Below, piece by piece: positions 17,551-26,061 of a DNA stretch of 64,000 bases. Made by a program: the position numbers and the translations under genes. Every line of letters begins with the position of its first letter. The first letter of the stretch is position 1. The stretch is from an uncultured Alphaproteobacteria bacterium (lineage in GTDB: Bacteria > Pseudomonadota > Alphaproteobacteria > Rhizobiales > Beijerinckiaceae), in assembly GCA_937988775.1 (NCBI GenBank), contig CALKHP010000048.1:1-64000 (forward strand). Reading direction: 5' to 3'. Under the pieces are notes generated by a model. That model was not told the origin of the DNA and did no database searches. It was given only the letters and a program-made list of their open reading frames with translations.

Positions 17551-17577
17551 AGCCCCGGCCACCGCCGGGGCTTTCTC
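17551..17577 (+). terminator. Terminator of the tns operon
   Basis: A perfect 9-base-pair stem (AGCCCCGGC / GCCGGGGCT) with a CACC loop is followed by a T-rich run (TTCTCATT), beginning 30 bases after the tniQ stop. Confidence 0.8.
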
Positions 17578-17863
17578 ATTGCGGCATCTCGGGCGGTGAA
17601 ACCATCAATTCAGTGCGGCACATTGATGGCTCCGAAAGTGGGCATGTGCGGCAAAGTCTCGAAAATAAATATGTAACATCAATATATTACAGAATGGCTG
17701 CGGCATCCTTTGGGTGGCGTCACAGTGTGGCTGTGGCCGTCCCCAAAGGATGGCCACGCCTGGGCCTTGAGCGCGAGCGCAAATCGTCCGCGTGTCTTGA
17801 TGCCGGATCGCCCTGTCATCGGGCGATCGATCTTATGTCCCTGTCTCGGAAACAGGCACCACC
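17578..17863. repeat. AT-rich tail with TGCGGCA iterations: candidate transposon end
   Basis: No gene is seen here. TGCGGCA occurs at 17580, 17614, 17647 and 17699; the first three copies are 34 and 33 bases apart and each is followed within 7-13 bases by GAAA. An AT-rich segment ending in the interrupted palindrome TGTAACATCAATATATTACA (17672-17691) follows. Spaced iterated motifs and a TGT/ACA terminus are features of Tn7-like ends, where TnsB binds. No inverted partner was found left of tnsA, so this remains a candidate. Confidence 0.35.
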
Positions 17864-18799
17864 TCAACTCGAGGTGACGGCCGCACTCGGCGCCGGCGGC
17901 ATGGCGGCGCAGGTGCTCCTCAGCGCATCGATCAGGGCGTGAGCCAGCGCGGGCAGATGGCCGTTGGCCCGGAAGCTGACCCCGACCGGCCGCCACATCA
18001 GCAATTCGTCGACCGGAATGGTCTTGAGGAGCCCCTGCCGCTCCTCATCGCGGTAAAGCTGGCGCGGGACGAAGCCGAGAATATCCTCCGACAGCAGCAT
18101 CGCCTTGATAATCGGGATCGAGTTCACCTCGAGCAGCGGCGTGATGCAGGCGAGGCCCCGGCTGCGGAACACGGCGTCGAACCATTGCCGCGCCTGAATG
18201 GTTTCCGGGCTGAGGACCCAGCTTTCCCCGAGAAGGCTCTCGAGGCTCGCCGTGCCGGAGCGCGCGACAGGGTGGCTGGCGCGGGCGGTGACCGCCAGAT
18301 GATCGTGGTAGAGGATTTCGTGGGTGAGGCGCGCATCCTTGATGTGCGGCGTCAGGGCGCCCACCACCATGTCGAGATCGCCGCGCTGCACCGCCGGCAT
18401 CAGCACGTCGTTATGGCCGGCGACGATCTTGATCCGGACATTCGGCCGCCGCAACCGCAGGCTGGAGATCGCCTGCGGCAGGACATGGTCCTGCACGGAG
18501 GGGCCGGCGCCGACCACGATCTGCCCGGTCACCGCCGCCTGTAACTCCATGATCTCCTCATGAGCACGCGAGAGCTGCGTCGTGACCAGCTTGGCGTGGA
18601 TCATCAGGATTTCGCCCGCCGGCGTGATCGCGAGACCCTGGCGCGACCGCTCGAACAGCTTGGCGCCGACCAGATCCTCAAGGCGCTGAATGCTCTTGCT
18701 CAGCGCGGGCTGCGACACATGCAGAGCCTCGGCGGCGCGCCGGAAGCGCAGGTGCTCTGCCACGGCGAGAAAATAGCGCAGATGGGTCGACGTCATCAT
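17864..18799 (-). CDS. LysR-family regulator divergent from surE
   Basis: 311 residues. An N-terminal winged helix-turn-helix (residues 4-62, with FRRAAEALHVSQPALSKSIQRL) is followed by an effector-binding domain with VVGAGPS, a GDLDMVVGAL hinge segment and a C-terminal lobe. It resembles regulators of aromatic or sugar-acid operons (GbpR/CbbR-like). The start at 18799 (ATG ATG) is preceded by GGAG; the frame is open well upstream but that part overlaps surE. It is divergent from surE across ~135 bases with LysR-box-like repeats, so it probably controls surE and the transporter genes behind it. Confidence 0.87.
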   Translation of the reverse strand: MMTSTHLRYFLAVAEHLRFRRAAEALHVSQPALSKSIQRLEDLVGAKLFERSRQGLAITPAGEILMIHAKLVTTQLSRAHEEIMELQAAVTGQIVVGAGPSVQDHVLPQAISSLRLRRPNVRIKIVAGHNDVLMPAVQRGDLDMVVGALTPHIKDARLTHEILYHDHLAVTARASHPVARSGTASLESLLGESWVLSPETIQARQWFDAVFRSRGLACITPLLEVNSIPIIKAMLLSEDILGFVPRQLYRDEERQGLLKTIPVDELLMWRPVGVSFRANGHLPALAHALIDALRSTCAAMPPAPSAAVTSS

Positions 18800-18824
18800 C
18801 GCGGCAGCTCCGGCAGCCCAGGTC

Positions 18825-18857
18825 TGGTGATAACCTTTGTCTATCAACTGGTGATAA
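18825..18857. promoter_or_regulatory. LysR-type operator region between lysR and surE
   Basis: TGGTGATAA occurs twice (18825-18833 and 18849-18857), 24 bases apart. Between them lies GATAACCTTTGTCTATC, an imperfect inverted repeat that contains a T-N11-A core. Two phased sites between divergent genes are the usual LysR recognition/activation arrangement. Confidence 0.55.
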
Positions 18858-18935
18858 ATCATCATTTGACAGAAACAAGCCCCGCTCATCACCTTCGTCA
18901 GGAACAACAACCGGCGCCGATTCTGGGTGAGGGCA

Positions 18936-19718
18936 ATGCGGATTTTGCTGAGCAACGACGATGGCATCGGCTCGCAGGGGCTGAACATGCTTGCGGCCGC
19001 CGCCCGCCGGCTGACGCAGGATGTCTGGGTGCTGGCGCCGGAAGGCAATCGCAGCGCGGTCGGGCACGGCATCACGCTGCGTGACACGCTCCGGCTCACC
19101 CGTCTCGGCGACCGGGAATACAGCTGCTCGGGCACGCCGGCCGATTGCATCATCGCCGCCCAGACATGGCTGTTCGCGGCGACCCAGCCGCCCGACCTCG
19201 TGCTGTCGGGCATCAACGCCGGCATCAACGTGGCCGAGGATATCGCCTATTCCGGCACCATGGCCGCCGCGCGCGAGGCGGTGTTCTGGGGCATTCCGGC
19301 GATTTCGCTGTCCCGGCCACGCGATGTCGGCCGCTATGACGAGCGCGAATGCGCCTGGCTTGCCGGGGCGTTGCGGCATCTGTGGGCATGCCGCGCGCAA
19401 TGGAGCGGACGGGGTGGATGGCTCAACATCAATCTCCCCGCCAGCCTGCCGGCGCCGTTGCGCGAGGCGCGTATCGGTCGGCACAAGATCGGGCGCAGCA
19501 GCCAGGTCGTCAGCGCCGAGGGCGACGAGATCCGCCTGCAGATTTCCAACGGGCGCGACGGCGCCTACCGCGAAGGCGACGAGTGCCCGCTGATCGATGC
19601 CGGTTATGCCAGCGTCACCAACGTCACCTGGTCCGCCAGCACGCCGCTGCCGCCGGGTTTTTGCGATGCGCCCGCCCCGCAGGACATGAACGAGCCGATT
19701 GCCATCGCGCCGACATGA
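18936..19718 (+). CDS. surE: SurE-family 5'/3'-nucleotidase
   Basis: 260 residues. SurE removes phosphate from nucleoside monophosphates and short polyphosphates using a divalent metal. The metal motif MRILLSNDDG (Asp8, Asp9) is at the N-terminus, followed by APEGNRSAVGHG, SGTPADC and SGINAGINVAEDIAYSGT, all family hallmarks. The start at 18936 was chosen by homology, as the GAGGG lies only two bases before it; a GTG at 18927 is the alternative. The housekeeping surE normally sits near pcm/nlpD, so this transporter-linked copy is probably a second, pathway-specific phosphatase. Confidence 0.85.
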   Translation: MRILLSNDDGIGSQGLNMLAAAARRLTQDVWVLAPEGNRSAVGHGITLRDTLRLTRLGDREYSCSGTPADCIIAAQTWLFAATQPPDLVLSGINAGINVAEDIAYSGTMAAAREAVFWGIPAISLSRPRDVGRYDERECAWLAGALRHLWACRAQWSGRGGWLNINLPASLPAPLREARIGRHKIGRSSQVVSAEGDEIRLQISNGRDGAYREGDECPLIDAGYASVTNVTWSASTPLPPGFCDAPAPQDMNEPIAIAPT

Positions 19719-19792
19719 ACGGGCACGAGGGCAAGGCGCAAACGACCCCACGACAAGAATAGACGACAAGAATAAACGCAGGGAGAAACACA

Positions 19793-21091
19793 ATGTCGAA
19801 GCACAATTCGGAGCCCCTCCTCGCCGGTTGGCCGTCATGGTCGCGGCGCGCCCTGCTCGGGTCGTTCGCGGCCGCGTCCGTCTATGTGGCGATGGCCGGC
19901 GCCGCCGTGGCGCAGGATGTCCAGTTCTGGCATTACCAGACCTTCGGCAACCAGCGCGCCCTGCAACAGATGGTGTCCGGCTTCGAGAAGGAGGCCGGCG
20001 TCAAGGTCAGGGAGACGAGCAAGCCGGCTTCCGAATTGTATTCGGCCGCCATCGCCGCCGCGGCGATCGGGCGCGGCCCCGACGTCATGCAGGTTTTCAC
20101 GCGCAACGTCCCGGCCATGGTGACGATGATGAAGGCCGTGCCGCTTGATGGCGATGCCAAGGCCGGCGCATGGCTGGGCAATTACCTCGCGAGTTTCCTG
20201 GCGATGGGAACCTATGAGGGCAAGGTCTATGGCGCCCCGCATTCACTCGGTACGCCGCTCCTCTACTACAACAAGGACCTGTTCCGGAAAGCCGGGCTCG
20301 ATGCGGACAAGCCGCCGCGGACCTGGGCCGATGTCGTGTCCTATGCGAAACAGATCCAGGCCAAGACCGGCAAGAGCGGCGTGACCCTGGTGCATGACTC
20401 GCTCGATTACGGCGCCAACACCATGCTGATGGGCAACCAGTCCAGGATGCTTTCCGATGACGGCAAGCGCGTCGCTTTCGACGATGCCCGCGGCATCGAG
20501 GCGATGCAACTGTGGCAGGACATGGTCGTGAAGGACAAGATCCATCCGACCGGCGAGGCCAACGCGATGCGCTCCGCTTTCGAGAGCGGGGAACTCGGCA
20601 TGCGCACCGACACGAGCGCGCTTCTCGGACGTTTCGTGCGGGCGACCAAGGGGCGGTTCGAGCTTGGTGTGGCGGAGTTTCCCACCTGGGGCGACAGGCC
20701 GCGCAGCGTGCCCAATAGCGGCTCGGTCCTGATGGTTTTCGCGCCCGAGGGGCCGCGCCGGGACAATGCCCTCAAGCTGGTGCAATATCTGTCCCGCCCC
20801 GAGATTTCGAACGAATGGGCGCGCGTCAGCGGCTACATGCCGGTCGCGCGCGATCCGCTCGCCGACCCGAAGATGGCGGCCTTCTACAAGGAAAATCCGG
20901 ATTACCTGCCGGCCTTGAAGCAGATGAAGGACACTGTGCCGGTGGTGGTATGGCCGGCCGAACAGGCCGGCGAGATTTCCGTCAGGCTGAAGAACATGGT
21001 CGACGCGCTCTGGCTCGACAAGGCGCCGGCGCCGCAGATCGTGCATGAGACGGCGGCCGGCATCAACAAGCTGCTCGCGGATGGGAAGTGA
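19793..21091 (+). CDS. ABC transporter substrate-binding protein, UgpB/sugar type
   Basis: 432 residues, family-1 solute-binding protein. The N-terminus contains WSRRALLGSF followed by a hydrophobic stretch and AVAQD, compatible with Tat or Sec export. The mature protein begins with FWHYQTFGNQRALQQMV and has conserved blocks GRGPDVMQVF, APHSLGTPLLYYNKDLF and SGSVLMVFAPEG of the UgpB/maltodextrin class. GGGAGA precedes the ATG. Between a nucleotidase and a phosphoesterase, a glycerophosphoryl or nucleotide-derived ligand is a fair inference, but the binding-site residues cannot settle it. Confidence 0.85.
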   Translation: MSKHNSEPLLAGWPSWSRRALLGSFAAASVYVAMAGAAVAQDVQFWHYQTFGNQRALQQMVSGFEKEAGVKVRETSKPASELYSAAIAAAAIGRGPDVMQVFTRNVPAMVTMMKAVPLDGDAKAGAWLGNYLASFLAMGTYEGKVYGAPHSLGTPLLYYNKDLFRKAGLDADKPPRTWADVVSYAKQIQAKTGKSGVTLVHDSLDYGANTMLMGNQSRMLSDDGKRVAFDDARGIEAMQLWQDMVVKDKIHPTGEANAMRSAFESGELGMRTDTSALLGRFVRATKGRFELGVAEFPTWGDRPRSVPNSGSVLMVFAPEGPRRDNALKLVQYLSRPEISNEWARVSGYMPVARDPLADPKMAAFYKENPDYLPALKQMKDTVPVVVWPAEQAGEISVRLKNMVDALWLDKAPAPQIVHETAAGINKLLADGK

Positions 21092-21154
21092 CGGCGCCGC
21101 CGTCTCCCTTGCAGCTCCCTTGCAGCCCTTCAACGCGGATATCCAGGACTCGCC

Positions 21155-22033
21155 ATGCTGCGATCGCGCCTGACGCCATATGTTTACGCGGCACCGCTGC
21201 TGTTATGCATCGTCGCGTTCGTGTATTGGCCGCTCGTCTATACGTTCTACCTCGCGGTGACGAAGTGGAACCTCGTCGCCGATGCGATGCCCTTCGTCGG
21301 CACGGACAATTTTCGCGGCGTGGTAACGAGTTCGCTGTTCAAGGACGCCACCGTCAACACTATTCTGTACATTGTCCTGGCGATCCCGTTGAAGGTGATC
21401 CTGCCGATCCCGATCGCCGTGTTCCTGTGGTCGATGACGCCGCGCGTTTCCGGCGTCTACAAGATGATCATCTTCCTGCCGGTCCTGACCAGCTTCGTCG
21501 CCGTGTCGGTGATCTGGGCCTGGCTGCTCAATCCGCTCGGCGGCTATTTCGGCGCGGCGCTGCGGCTTGTCGGCCTGACCATGCCGAACCTGCTCTTCGA
21601 CACCTGGTACGCCCTGCTGACCATCATGGGCGTCTCGGCCTGGAAGATCCTCGGCTTTAACACGTTGATCTATACGGCCGGGCTTGCCTCGATCGATCAG
21701 GAATATATCGCCGCCATGCGCATGGACGGCGCCAGCGACTACCAGATCTTCCGCCATCTGATCATCCCGCTGCTTGCGCCGACCACCGTGTTCGTCCTGG
21801 TCACCACGGTGATCTTCACCGTGCAGCAGGTCTTCACGCCGATCGACATCATGACCCAGGGCGGGCCGTCCAACGCCACGACCAACCTGTTCTACATGGT
21901 CTACCAGCTCGCCTTCCGCACCTTCAACATCGGCTACGGCGCGGCGGCGACCGTCATCCTGTTCGTCCTGCTGATGATCGTGACCGTGCTGAAATTCAAG
22001 CTGGCCGACCGGCTGGCGAAATACGAGAGCTGA
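21155..22033 (+). CDS. ABC transporter permease, UgpA/MalF-like
   Basis: 292 residues with six predicted membrane segments. The coupling EAA-type loop reads YIAAMRMDGASDYQIFRHLIIPLL, where the conserved Gly is present. It pairs with the next permease to form the importer channel for the upstream binding protein. The two permease genes are 5 bases apart. No ATPase gene is present between 18.9 and 23.8 kb. Confidence 0.87.
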   Translation: MLRSRLTPYVYAAPLLLCIVAFVYWPLVYTFYLAVTKWNLVADAMPFVGTDNFRGVVTSSLFKDATVNTILYIVLAIPLKVILPIPIAVFLWSMTPRVSGVYKMIIFLPVLTSFVAVSVIWAWLLNPLGGYFGAALRLVGLTMPNLLFDTWYALLTIMGVSAWKILGFNTLIYTAGLASIDQEYIAAMRMDGASDYQIFRHLIIPLLAPTTVFVLVTTVIFTVQQVFTPIDIMTQGGPSNATTNLFYMVYQLAFRTFNIGYGAAATVILFVLLMIVTVLKFKLADRLAKYES

Positions 22034-22038
22034 CGGCG

Positions 22039-22860
22039 ATGAGGTTCGGTCTACGCTGGAACATCACGGCACATACTGTGTGCATCTTGATCAGCCTGAT
22101 GATGCTGGTGCCGTTGCTCATCGCCTTCGGCGCCTCGTTCAAGCCGGAAAACGAAATCGGCCTCGCCACGCCATGGCCGCTTGCGCCGACCTTCGAGAAT
22201 TACCTGCGCGTCTTCCAGGACATGCCGTTCGCGCATTACCTGTGGAACAGCATCGCCTCGACGACGCTGCGGGTGCTCGGCCAGCTCGTGCTCGCGGTGC
22301 TTGCCGCCTATGCATTCACGCGCTGGGTGTTTCCGGGCCGGGACCTCCTGTTCATCGCCGTTCTAGGCGCGATGATGATCCCGCATTCGCTGGTCATGAT
22401 CCCGCTCTATGTCATGGTGGCGCGGCTCGGCTGGTTCGACACCTATCTCGCGCTCGTCGTGCCCAATCTCGCCGCCCCTTTTGCCGTTTTCCTGCTGCGC
22501 CAGCATATGCTGGCCTTTCCGAAATCCCTGCTCGATGCGGCCGAGATCGACGGTGCCGGCACCTGGCGCACCTTGTGGCTGGTCATCCTGCCGAACCTGA
22601 AGCCGGCGCTCGCCGCGCTGACGATCATCCTGTTTCTCGAATGCTGGAACGAATATTTCTGGCCGCTCATCGTCACCCAGACCGAGGCGTCGACGACCGT
22701 GCAGGTCGGGCTACGGCGCTTCCTCGATAGCGAATTGGGCAACCAGTACGGCCCGCTGATGGCGGCGGTGACGTTGGTATGCGTGCCGGTGCTGGCCCTG
22801 TTCTTTCTCGCCCAGCGCCAGGTGGTGGAAACCTTCGTCTCATCGGGCCTTAAGGGCTAG
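22039..22860 (+). CDS. ABC transporter permease, UgpE/MalG-like
   Basis: 273 residues with six membrane segments and the coupling loop SLLDAAEIDGAGTWRTLWLVILP. The N-terminal loop SFKPENEIG and C-terminal region match MalG/UgpE partners. It overlaps no neighbour and is followed after 47 bases by the phosphoesterase, which probably belongs to the same transcript. Confidence 0.87.
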   Translation: MRFGLRWNITAHTVCILISLMMLVPLLIAFGASFKPENEIGLATPWPLAPTFENYLRVFQDMPFAHYLWNSIASTTLRVLGQLVLAVLAAYAFTRWVFPGRDLLFIAVLGAMMIPHSLVMIPLYVMVARLGWFDTYLALVVPNLAAPFAVFLLRQHMLAFPKSLLDAAEIDGAGTWRTLWLVILPNLKPALAALTIILFLECWNEYFWPLIVTQTEASTTVQVGLRRFLDSELGNQYGPLMAAVTLVCVPVLALFFLAQRQVVETFVSSGLKG

Positions 22861-22907
22861 CGACGCCCTGCAACGGCCATCATCGCGAGAAGGCAATCGG
22901 AGGAACC

Positions 22908-23756
22908 ATGGACTTTCGCATCGCGCAGGTGTCGGACCCGCATCTGAGCCGAAACCGCGCCTATTTCCAGGATAACTGGGACGTGTTCGTCGCCATGATG
23001 GCCGAGGATCCGCCGGATATCGTGGTGTGCAGCGGCGATCTCTGCTTCGACGGCGTGCATTGCCCGGACGATCTCGCCTACGCGCGCACGCAACTCGACC
23101 GCCTCGCGGTGCCGTGGCTGGCGATCCCCGGCAATCACGATATCGGCGACCAGCCGCCCGATCTCAAATTCCGGCATCCGGTCGATGCCGAAAAGCGGGC
23201 ACGCTGGCTGGCCGAGCTTGGCGCCGACTACTGGTTCCGCGATTGCGGCGCCTGGCGCCTGGTCGGGCTCGACGCGATGCTGTTCGACAGCGGCCTCGAG
23301 GCCGAAGCTGAGCAATGGGACTGGTTCGAGCGCATCCTGGCGGCGCGCGGAAACCGGCGCGTGCTGCTCTTCGTCCATAAGCCGCTCTACCTGGTCGATC
23401 CGCACGAGAGCGCGCAGAGCACGCTCCATCTCGGCGCCCGGTCACGTCAGCGTCTGTTCGACCTCGCGCAAGCGCATGATATCGCCGTGATCGCCAGCGG
23501 CCATTTGCACCGCTACGCCGATATGACGCATCGCGGCATCCAGCTTGTCTGGGCCCCCGCGCTCGGCTTCGTGCTCGAAGGCTACCCGGCCGGGCTTGAC
23601 GTCGGCCATTGCCGGCCGGGCTATGTCGAATACCGGATTTCCGGAGACCGCATCGCGCATCGTTTCGCGCTTTCGCCCCGCCTGGCGCTCAACGACATGC
23701 GCCAGGTAATGGAGCAGCATAAGTCAACGGTCTACCTCCCGCCGCGCCCGCTATAA
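22908..23756 (+). CDS. Metallophosphoesterase (CpdA/GpdQ-like phosphodiesterase)
   Basis: 282 residues, cytoplasmic. The five metal motifs of calcineurin-like phosphoesterases are in order: VSDPHLS (Asp10, His12), CSGDLCFDG (Asp44), IPGNHD (Asn76, His77), FVHKPL and SGHLHRYA. Length and motif spacing fit class III cyclic-nucleotide or glycerophosphodiesterases (CpdA, GpdQ). GGAGGAACC precedes the ATG. Downstream of a Ugp-like importer, hydrolysis of an imported glycerophosphodiester or nucleotide diester is likely, with SurE then removing the terminal phosphate. Confidence 0.85.
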   Translation: MDFRIAQVSDPHLSRNRAYFQDNWDVFVAMMAEDPPDIVVCSGDLCFDGVHCPDDLAYARTQLDRLAVPWLAIPGNHDIGDQPPDLKFRHPVDAEKRARWLAELGADYWFRDCGAWRLVGLDAMLFDSGLEAEAEQWDWFERILAARGNRRVLLFVHKPLYLVDPHESAQSTLHLGARSRQRLFDLAQAHDIAVIASGHLHRYADMTHRGIQLVWAPALGFVLEGYPAGLDVGHCRPGYVEYRISGDRIAHRFALSPRLALNDMRQVMEQHKSTVYLPPRPL

Positions 23757-23770
23757 CCTGCGCGGCGGCC

Positions 23771-23896
23771 CTCAAGGAAAACGAGAAGCTGGCCGCCTTC
23801 CCCGTGTGGCAGGCCGATCAATTTGCCCGGCGGCCGGGGCGTGCTCGCACGAAGCCGGGAACACGGATCGCCCGATCCTCGATCACAGCAATGCCC
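23771..23896 (+). repeat. Dispersed intergenic repeat, copy B
   Basis: Second copy of the element at 5757-5881, in the same orientation. It begins 15 bases after the phosphoesterase stop and ends 37 bases before the convergent M20 gene, filling the gap. The ends are nearly identical to copy A and the centre differs (it is GC-richer here). The position between convergent 3' ends would suit an RNA-structural or terminator role. Confidence 0.75.
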
Positions 23897-23933
23897 CCGG
23901 CCGAACGCCTCGAACCGGGGCCATGTTCGTCGA

Positions 23934-25076
23934 TCACACCGCGTCCGGAAGTTCTCGCGCCAGGCGGCGGAAATTGTCGATCGAGGCGACGAATTGCGCC
24001 ATGTTGATGTGCTCGACCGGGCGATGGGCATGCGCGACATCGCCGGGGCCGCACACGATCGCCGGCGCCAGCCGGCTGTATTCGGAGGCTTCCGTGCCGA
24101 TGCCCGCGACCTCGGCACGCCGGCCGAGGATCGCCTCCGCCTTGACGACCAGCGGGTGGTCCGGCGGCAGTTCCGGCGGCGGGGCCTCCGGCTTCACGAT
24201 CAGTTCAAGCCCGTGCCGTGTGGCGGATTGCGTCACCTCCGCGATCACCCAGGCAGGGTCGAAGCTCTTCGAATAGCGGAACTTGATGCGGGTCGTCGCC
24301 AGCCCGACGGTGACGTTGTTGAACGCGCCGTAATTATCGACGACCATGTTCAGGTCGCAGAACGGCGGATCGTATTGCGGATCGTGGAGCGAAGTATCCT
24401 CGCGCAGCCGCAGGTAGAGCGCGCGCATATCCGCGAGAAACGGGATCATGGCGATATTGGCGTTGAGGCCCTTCCCCGTCGAGGAATGCGCCTGAACGCC
24501 CTTGGCGTGCGCGACGAACTGCACGTCGACCCTGTGGCCGCGCACGATGCCATTGACCGTCGGCTCGGCGACGAGGAAGCAGGCCGGCGCGATATCCTTG
24601 AGGAGCGCGCTGCGGGCCACGGTTTCCCGCGCGCCCTGCTTTCCGGTTTCCTCGTCGGCCGTCAGCACGATCATCGGGCGCTCGGCGGGCGGCAGCGCCT
24701 TGATCGCGGTCACGAACGCCGCGATCGGCCCCTTCATGTCGCAGGCGCCAAGACCGTGGAGATTGTCGCCCTCCAGCGTTGCCTCGAACGGGTTGCGCTG
24801 CCATTCCGTATCCGCGACCGTATCGAGATGGCCGGCGAAGGCGATGCGCGGGCGCTGGCCCGGTTCGACGGCGACCAGGTTGCGCTTTTTCACGCCCGCC
24901 GGATCGACGTAATCGATGCGCTCGACCTGCCAGCCCGCCAATTCGCCTTCCATCAGCTCGGCAATCGCAAGGTTCGACACGAAGCTGCGCGAATCGATGC
25001 CGATCATGCGCCTGAGAAGATCAAGCGCCTGCGCGCTGTCGCGTTCCGCTGCCATCGGACTGTGTTCCCCCATCAT
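23934..25076 (-). CDS. M20-family deacylase (ArgE/DapE-like)
   Basis: 380 residues. Di-zinc amidohydrolase fold with FAGHLDTVADT (first His/Asp), GLGACDMKGPI (bridging Asp), TADEETG (catalytic and metal Glu) and a C-terminal His in DVAHAHRPVEH. A dimerisation insert (about 185-290) is present, as in acetylornithine and succinyl-diaminopimelate hydrolases. The start is ambiguous between ATG ATG at 25076 and a later ATG. It is 56 bases from the next minus-strand gene, a methyltransferase, and may share its transcript. The substrate is not predictable; ArgE-like N-acyl amino acid hydrolysis is most likely. Confidence 0.82.
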   Translation of the reverse strand: MMGEHSPMAAERDSAQALDLLRRMIGIDSRSFVSNLAIAELMEGELAGWQVERIDYVDPAGVKKRNLVAVEPGQRPRIAFAGHLDTVADTEWQRNPFEATLEGDNLHGLGACDMKGPIAAFVTAIKALPPAERPMIVLTADEETGKQGARETVARSALLKDIAPACFLVAEPTVNGIVRGHRVDVQFVAHAKGVQAHSSTGKGLNANIAMIPFLADMRALYLRLREDTSLHDPQYDPPFCDLNMVVDNYGAFNNVTVGLATTRIKFRYSKSFDPAWVIAEVTQSATRHGLELIVKPEAPPPELPPDHPLVVKAEAILGRRAEVAGIGTEASEYSRLAPAIVCGPGDVAHAHRPVEHINMAQFVASIDNFRRLARELPDAV

Positions 25077-25132
25077 GATTGTCGGCGATTATTGTTCGGA
25101 TTTTCACCACGCGCCAAGAGATTACACGGCCC

Positions 25133-25861
25133 TCACCGCATGGCGGAAACCAGCAGGAACATCGGCCGCTCCACCTCTTCGGCGAGCGCCGGGTTCGCCG
25201 TGAACTGTGCCGGTGTCGGGCAGAACTCCTCGACATGCGTGATGGTGAAACCGGCGCGGATGAGCGCGTTGAGGGTCGTGCCGAGGGTGCGATGGTATTT
25301 GACGACGCCGGCGCTCAGCCAGTCGGTGCTGCGCGCCCCCTCCACGAAATAATGATCGACCGGCCAGGTCCTCACGCCGGGCTCGATCTCGCGCCATCCC
25401 GCGCTGGTCGAAGCCATGAAGATCGGATGCTCGGTCGAGAACACGAGATGGCCGCCCGGCGCCAGGGCCTTGTGAATGCCGGCATAAAGCCGGGCAGCAT
25501 CGGCGACGTAATGAAACGCCAGCGAGCTGTAGATCAGGTCGGCACTCCCCTCGCCGAGCTCCAGCGTCTCGAGATCGGCGACCTGATACGAGACCACCCC
25601 GTGCGGCGTCTCGGCCCGCGCCCGCGCCAGCATGTTCTGCGACAGGTCGAGCCCCAGCACCTCGGATGCGCCCGCCTCGGCCGCCCAGCGGCAGAACCAG
25701 CCGAAGCCGCAGCCGAGATCGACGACGCGGCGGCCACGGATATCAGGCAGCATCGCCTTGAGCGCCGGCCACTCCGGCGCGCCGCTCAGGCCGGCGACCG
25801 AGCGGGCGAGCCGGCTGTAGCCCGCGAAGAATTCCGGCCGGTCATAGATGTTCTGCGCCAT
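25133..25861 (-). CDS. Class I SAM-dependent methyltransferase
   Basis: 242 residues. Motif I VVDLGCGFGWF binds S-adenosylmethionine, with the acidic LGLDLSQNM and the motif VADLETLELG following. The region AFHYVADAARLYAGIHKALAPGGHLVFSTEHP is typical of UbiE/BioC-like small-molecule methyltransferases. The start at 25861 (MAQNIYDRPEFF) has GAAGG upstream; the frame is open further but without support. The acceptor is unknown. Confidence 0.83.
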   Translation of the reverse strand: MAQNIYDRPEFFAGYSRLARSVAGLSGAPEWPALKAMLPDIRGRRVVDLGCGFGWFCRWAAEAGASEVLGLDLSQNMLARARAETPHGVVSYQVADLETLELGEGSADLIYSSLAFHYVADAARLYAGIHKALAPGGHLVFSTEHPIFMASTSAGWREIEPGVRTWPVDHYFVEGARSTDWLSAGVVKYHRTLGTTLNALIRAGFTITHVEEFCPTPAQFTANPALAEEVERPMFLLVSAMR

Positions 25862-26061
25862 GGAAGCCTTCGCTGTCTTGCCGGATGGGAGCTGCGTGCC
25901 AGCCGCGCCATGGCGCGAACCGTTTCCCCGAATCGTGTTGCGGGCGTTGGCGTTTCCCCGCATCTTCATGGCCCGCCATTCAGGCAGATATAGCTCTGGC
26001 CGCGCGCCACGCGGTAGAATAAAGCAAGTTCAGAGCGCTCTTTCGAGGAAAATACCCGCTA

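Noticed and set aside
11325..17863. A CRISPR-associated transposon
   Set aside because: No cas gene, repeat-spacer array or second small TniQ is present around the tns operon.
18800..19228. An N-terminal extension of the LysR gene into surE
   Set aside because: The helix-turn-helix starts at the ATG pair at 18799, which has its own ribosome-binding site; the extension has no family similarity.
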